Shown piece by piece: positions 59,059-64,000 of a stretch of DNA of 64,000 nt. Source of the stretch: Apricaphanius iberus (Eukaryota > Chordata > Actinopteri > Cyprinodontiformes > Aphaniidae). The position numbers and the translations under genes are program-made. The DNA lies in NCBI GenBank assembly GCA_028564705.1, contig JAPXFQ010002381.1, positions 1,054,001 to 1,118,000 of the forward strand. The letters are read 5' to 3'. Positions within the stretch are counted from its first letter, which is position 1; each line of letters begins with the position of its first letter. Below the pieces are notes generated by a model. It saw only the letters and a list, made by a program, of their open reading frames with translations. It had not been told where the DNA came from and searched no databases.

Positions 59059-60489
59059 AGGATTTTCCGCTATTAAATCAGCCTTTCCACTATCTACAGA
59101 GATATGCATGTGTTCTTGCTTTTGTACAGCAGCTATTAGGACAGCAGTCTCTCTGAAAAATTATTAGCCAAAGTATCCCCCATTCTGGCTCGCTTTTCCC
59201 AAAAACACTGCCAAAGAGGAGGTGCAGAAGGTTTTTTTTGTTTTTCCAAGTGGACTTAAATTACAGTAAGCTAAAAGGTTATTATGGATTTTTTCCATAC
59301 TGACACTGAAAAATTACCACCAACACCACTCATAAGCTTATCATGAACCTTAACCTGAGGTACTGTATGACTGAGATCTCAAAAATGTTTTTTTAAGCAC
59401 TGGGGTCCAAGTGACTCAACATGTGGTTAAGAATGGTTTAAGAGACCATTGTGATGAATTGGTTTGCAGAGAAACACTCACTGGAAATTCTGCATTGCAG
59501 TTCCAGTTAGAGTTGAGCTTCCCAGCATCCACAGGGGGCATGACAAGTAACATAAGGGATGAGGGCAGTAGGTGGAAAATAGTGATATTTTATTTCATGG
59601 ACTTTTGGGAGCATTCATAATGACAAGAATCATTTAATCATTATAAGTAAGCGTTTTCTAGGAGCGAAAAATAAAAGATCTGTCCAAACGTTCGACTAGA
59701 ACTGTGTGTAAAAAAAAAAGGTTTATGTTGAAACGGCAACAACAGCATAAATTATCTATTTTTTGACATGCATCACTCCCGGTTATAAAAACACCCGACA
59801 GTACGTTGATTTTCCTTATCTGGCAACAACGCTTCCACTTGTTTGAACATTAGCAGCATTTTTTTTTCAGACTAAAAGACAGGTGCTTCGAATAAATACA
59901 AGCCTTCAAGGTACCCAAGGATCATGACCTCATCATATGCCACAACATTTCTGTGAAATGCAGTAAACTGTCAGTTCATACTGTTGTGCTGCTGCCAGAT
60001 CAGAACAGACTCAAAAGATTTCCTAACAGCATAGCTATGAGGATGATAAATTACAAAACATTAATTCTCATTAAGAGTCTATAGGCAGAGAAACTAGAAA
60101 TCTAGCCCTCAAGCTAAAAGACATGCATGTGCATTACAAGGGTCATTTCAGCAGATAATGAGAGGAATCCAAGCCCAGCGGTGATGGATTCTTCATTGGG
60201 TGACTGAACTGAGAGGCAAAGCAAAAGGTGTCATGTGTTTTGGTAGAAGTGAATATACCTGAGTGATAAACAACCAAGGTACGATTCAACTTGACTGAAC
60301 TTGAATGCACTGGACTGTATTATTACAGTGTTTCCATTAACATATGGTCTTATCACAAAGTAATGCATAATTAAAATGTATACAGAGCTTTCAAGCGTTT
60401 TCAACAAAACAAACTCAGAAATTTTCAGAAAAACATGTTTTAGTTTATTTACAGCTGCTTGTTTCCCCTTTACAGACAGAAATTAGTTT

Positions 60490-60620
60490 CTTCAAAGATT
60501 CTTAACTGCTTTTAAGTCTAGACTTTGACTGGACCATTCTAATGCAGCAATAATAATTGCTTCACCGGTAATGCTAACAGCCAATGAAAATGTTGGTTTT
60601 TAAAGCATTTTCTTCGAGGT
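60490..60620 (-). mobile_element. short Tc1 relic
   Basis: TTAAGTCTAGACTTTGACTG followed by GACCATTCTAATGC matches the conserved GTCTGGACTTTGACTGGGCC-type stretch found in the same Tc1 family as the relic at 7.1-8.0 kb (recall). Too short and decayed to define ends. Confidence 0.45.
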
Positions 60621-62347
60621 TAACTTTGTACTTTGGGTGGATAGACATTATGTCATTAATTTTTATAAAGGTAATTACATTCAACAAATCATACAGTCAG
60701 TAGATTACCTTTGAGAAAGATCTAATGTTGTTTTTTTGGCAGTGCATAGCAAAATATTTCAGCATTAATGTTATTTGACATATTAAACAAGGATAGTTAT
60801 TTGAATTCATCTGAAATGTGAGCATTTTCCATAAAACAAAATTTCATACTAGGAAGAAGCTACAGTCACTTTCGAAGGAAAAGCTTATTTTACAATAATT
60901 TTCCTGTTTATTACTAACTGTGCATTCTTAGATCCACATAATTTTTCCAACAAAAACATTCTAAACATTACAGACTAGACTAGAAAACATCACTTATGGT
61001 AACCTGGAAGGTTTTCTCCAGGTACCAACACTGTCATCCTTCTGTGACTTTGCCGTCTCGTTATCCACCCCCCACTGTGTAAATGTGGGGGTGGGTGTCG
61101 TCGGCCAGGATGGGGATGAGACAGGATAGGATGAGGAGGACGTGCAACCTAAATATGGCTCTTGCAGCCTCAGCCACAGGGAGACAGAGAAGGGGACCAC
61201 AGACCTCAGCAGCGTGCAATTATCCAAAACAAGAAAGTCAACCCAACCTCCTCTCACTGAGACTCGCGTCAAGACTATTACAGAATAAAGCAAATGCAAG
61301 ATTTTGCTGTCCTTCACCTTTCACAACATACACTCGGGTTGTTGCAAACACATAATGATCTGCTGAACGGTTTTATAGTGTGCAAGGTGCTGCAGCATGG
61401 TAAACAATCTGAGTATAAATACCCAAATTTACTCATGGCTCTTGGCAGACCTTCATTCATCCAAATATATCTTAAAAATTACATCATTACCGCATGCCTT
61501 AGGCGAATAGCCAGACCCCAGTAACACTGTGCTTTTTAAGCATGCACTTTAACCAGAGTAACTTTTGACAAAGAGATAAGGGTTCCAATGCCTTTGGAGT
61601 AAATGAGTGGGAGTAAAATGTTAAAGGCTGACTGAAGCTGGCACCAACTGGCATTCCTTAGGACCAGGTGCTTTTTGAGGGAGTTGGCACTAAACCTGTA
61701 GAACACGTGCTTATAGGTTTCAGTTGTACCTGAGAAGGCCATGTGAGTGCTACAGTTCAAATTGCACCTAAAGTGACCTATTGTTTGCATACATGCAACG
61801 GACTAGATCAGAAGGTTTCCACTCCCCAGTGGATCTGGAGGACATCCAGCTACAGGAGATCCATCCAGGCTGGACAGGGTTGAAGAGGCTGACTCCTTTA
61901 GGGAGGCCCAGAAAGGGAAGGAGAGATCAAAGGCTGGCCAGTCGGTACACACTTGAGTGGATGCGGGTGTGAACATGTTACAGATGAGAGAAGACGCCTG
62001 AGAACCATCTGGGGTTATGTAATAATACTGAGGTCAGATCAAAATAATATGGACATGCTGTAGAAATCAGTGCAGACCTTAAAGATGGCGAAAAGCAAAG
62101 TTTATTTATAGCAACTTTTTGTATTTAGGAACCTAAATAAATGTGTTGAACTTGTTGTAAACCACATGTAGGGTAGGAGCAAGTATGTAAACCCAGGAAG
62201 AAATTGAAATTAGACATTTTGTCATATCGCATTTGGCATCTAAAAGTTATTTGCCCTTAAACATATCTCAACTTTGGTGTTTTTCAAAAAAGAAACATAG
62301 GAAAAGCGTAAATGTTAAGTGTTTTTTAATCACCAGACTGCAGTGGG
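60621..62347. other. gene-free stretch with weak exon-like patches
   Basis: At 60994-61317 both strands are open for 80-107 codons in a GC-richer patch. A third minus frame reads a hydrophobic VLLILSCLIPILADD, like a signal peptide, but lacks an ATG and stops soon after. At 61781-61969 a plus frame of 63 codons has no known domain. Neither is supported as a gene. Confidence 0.4.
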
Positions 62348-62787
62348 GTATACCAACACATTCTCACTCCCAACTCATCATATATGGACATGCTCCCTCT
62401 GCGTCACATAATGACGCGTGGGCTACCCCCTGGCAAAAATTTTTGACACGCTCAGAGCAGGCTAATAGCTGTATGGTTGTGGTCCTTAATTGTAAACATC
62501 TAAAGTTTATTTTGTTTCAGAGCCAGTTAATCCAGCATACTTGGTCAGAATAGCATACTGTGAGTTATCTAACTTATTTTAACCAATCCACAAGTTTTAT
62601 GTTCTAACCTTAAGGTAACAGAAGGACAAAAATACATTATTTTAATGTCGTCAGTTACCGATGTCTAGGGATCTCTATAACATTCAACGGGAGTATGAAA
62701 TGGGGTACCCCGCGCGTCATTATGTGACACGGAGGGAGCCTGACCATGCGTCCATATATGACTAGTGAGAATGTGTTTTGGGTATAC
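62348..62787. mobile_element. long-inverted-repeat element, about 440 bp
   Basis: Left GTATACCAACACATTCTCAC…CATATATGGACATG…CTCCCTCTGCGTCACATAAT is mirrored by the right side, which reverse complemented reads GTATACCCAAAACACATTCT…CATATATGGACGCATG…CTCCCTCCGTGTCACATAAT. Arms are about 85-90 bp with small gaps. Interior of about 260 bp has no transposase. It is a non-autonomous DNA element; superfamily and target duplication are not clear. Confidence 0.8.
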
Positions 62788-64000
62788 ATGTCATTTTATA
62801 CTTTTCCATACTCTAAAATATCCTTTGTAGTTTTTAGTCAATGTAAAAGTACAAGTGGATTAATGTATGAAACATATTTTGAGAGTTGCTTAAATAAAAG
62901 CCTTTAAATAGAACCTGCAAAATGTCCCAAATGGAAATAATGGATGGAAGGCTGGATTGACAGATGGATGGACATCAAAACTGCAATTATCACATTTTAT
63001 GTGTCAGTGTTTCTACATTAGCAACCATTTTTAAAATCTGTATAAAAAATATGTTATTTTTTTTCATTTTCTAAAATATTTGATAATACCTTAGTACAGT
63101 TTTTTCATTGATCATAATCTTTCACCACAAAACAGAGGTTAAACCCTCTTACTGTCCAACTACTTGTACTAAATCAGTGCTTAAGGGAAAGAAGTGACAG
63201 GGATATTTTCAACAATACTGACATGTGAACGCATTTGTAAAACAGCTAATGGAGCTTCAGTGTAAAGATAACTGTACTCAATGAACATTTGTTTGATTTG
63301 TGCTTAAGGTGTAGATAGTTTGAGATTATGGATGCTGTGGATTTTTGTCATTGAAGAGATGAATGACAAGAAGAAAAAAGATAAAGAAAGCAGACAGAAC
63401 ACAGTGTTTATGCCAATTACTAGAGCAAATGGGATGCAATAAACTGGACGATACATTTTTAATTTTCCACTGGAAAAGTATTTAGTAAAACAATTCTTAC
63501 TGCAAAATAAACTAATCAAATGACCCCCAAATCCTTTTTAGGATTGTGTAAAGTCATATTTGTTGAGATGGGTCAAAGTAACCTGCCCTGTCAGTTCTTC
63601 GCTACATTAACTATGTAAAATAAAACATCATCAGGCACCTGTTAGTGGTTCAAACATTACAATAGCCCACATGACCAATGTTAGCTCATAAAATACCAAC
63701 TCAAACCAGAGACGACGATCCCTTTACCCATTGTCAAATAACTCTAAATATGAAACATGCAGACTGCAAAGTATAGACAAAAATCATGATTTAAAAAAAG
63801 CTTGATTAAAAAAAAAATTAAATCTTCCAAATTCTCTGCAGTGGAGGTTCATTACCAAAACTGGGTTGGGTTGATCTGTTGCAAGGTCAACTATTAATTA
63901 TAAACCGTATGCCAACAAAAATAAAACCATGGTTGAAGGAAAAGCATATGAAGTTGTGTTTCCAGTTCTGCCTTTGTCTGTTAGATTCACAAAACTGTAA
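62788..64000. other. gene-free stretch to window end
   Basis: AT-rich, with no gene or recognised repeat. Confidence 0.5.

Larger units (their letters stand above)
55921..60489. other. gene-free stretch
   Basis: No supported gene. T-runs lie at 57048-57072 and 59040-59058. The segments near 58860-59030, 59430-59650 and 60000-60240 are repeat-free and even in composition. They may be conserved non-coding sequence, which cannot be shown here. Confidence 0.45.

Noticed and set aside
60994..61317. Secreted-protein exon on the minus strand
   Set aside because: The hydrophobic signal-like reading has no ATG and stops after about 40 codons. The longer frame is a different one and has no recognisable domain, and no good splice donor is evident.
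1..64000. CRISPR array, prophage, operon or rRNA cluster
   Set aside because: No spaced direct-repeat array, no phage or rRNA sequence. Composition and repeats are those of a fish nuclear genome.

Overview
This window looks like teleost fish nuclear DNA, most likely from a spiny-rayed (percomorph-type) fish. It is AT-rich with scattered CA/TG, TA, ATT, ACAT and TCCA microsatellites. It carries a dense set of repeats typical of fish genomes: several Tc1-type DD34E transposons, L2/CR1-type LINEs with an APE endonuclease, tRNA-like SINE heads, hAT termini and TTAA-flanked elements. There are no operons, rRNA genes or phage genes. I found no complete host protein-coding gene. The window is best read as an intergenic or long-intron stretch dominated by decayed transposons, with a few possible host exons.

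Layout. 1-7 kb: mostly anonymous DNA. 7-8.3 kb: an old Tc1 relic carrying a perfect 36-bp palindrome, then a 27-bp direct repeat. 9.6-10.05 kb: the best single-copy exon candidate (acceptor, 394 nt open frame, donor). 12.15-12.4 kb: a GC-rich minus-strand candidate 5' exon. 14.0-14.5 kb: another Tc1 relic. 18.7-21.7 kb: LINE tail, a SINE and a minus-strand L2-type LINE whose reverse transcriptase has lost its catalytic Asp pair. 22.7-27.2 kb: a Russian doll in which one Tc1 element is split by a LINE (itself carrying a TTAA element) and by a second, younger Tc1. 29.1-31.1 kb: a Tc1 relic followed by a full-length Tc1 interrupted by a hairpin element and a hAT-like fragment. 31.7-37.2 kb: SINE and hAT pieces. 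39.8-41.2 kb: a 1.35 kb TTAA element with perfect 22-bp terminal repeats. 43.5-46.6 kb: a very GC- and G-rich block with a polyA signal and A-run, whose origin I cannot name. 49.4, 51.4, 55.8, 60.5 and 62.3 kb: further relics, including a 484-bp element with an 11-bp target duplication and a 440-bp long-inverted-repeat element.

None of the transposase or reverse transcriptase genes is intact. Each has stops, frameshifts, lost start codons or lost catalytic residues, so nothing here should move by itself. The relative ages can be read from the nesting: the 22.7-27.2 kb Tc1 is the oldest layer, and the LINE and the 1.44 kb Tc1 arrived later. Several AT-balanced, repeat-free stretches (near 16.2, 28.5, 32.7, 47.5, 52.7 and 59.5 kb) could be conserved non-coding elements, but this cannot be tested without alignment. 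Repeat family identities are from recall of fish repeat families, not from a search; coordinates of decayed elements are approximate unless a terminal repeat or target duplication is stated.
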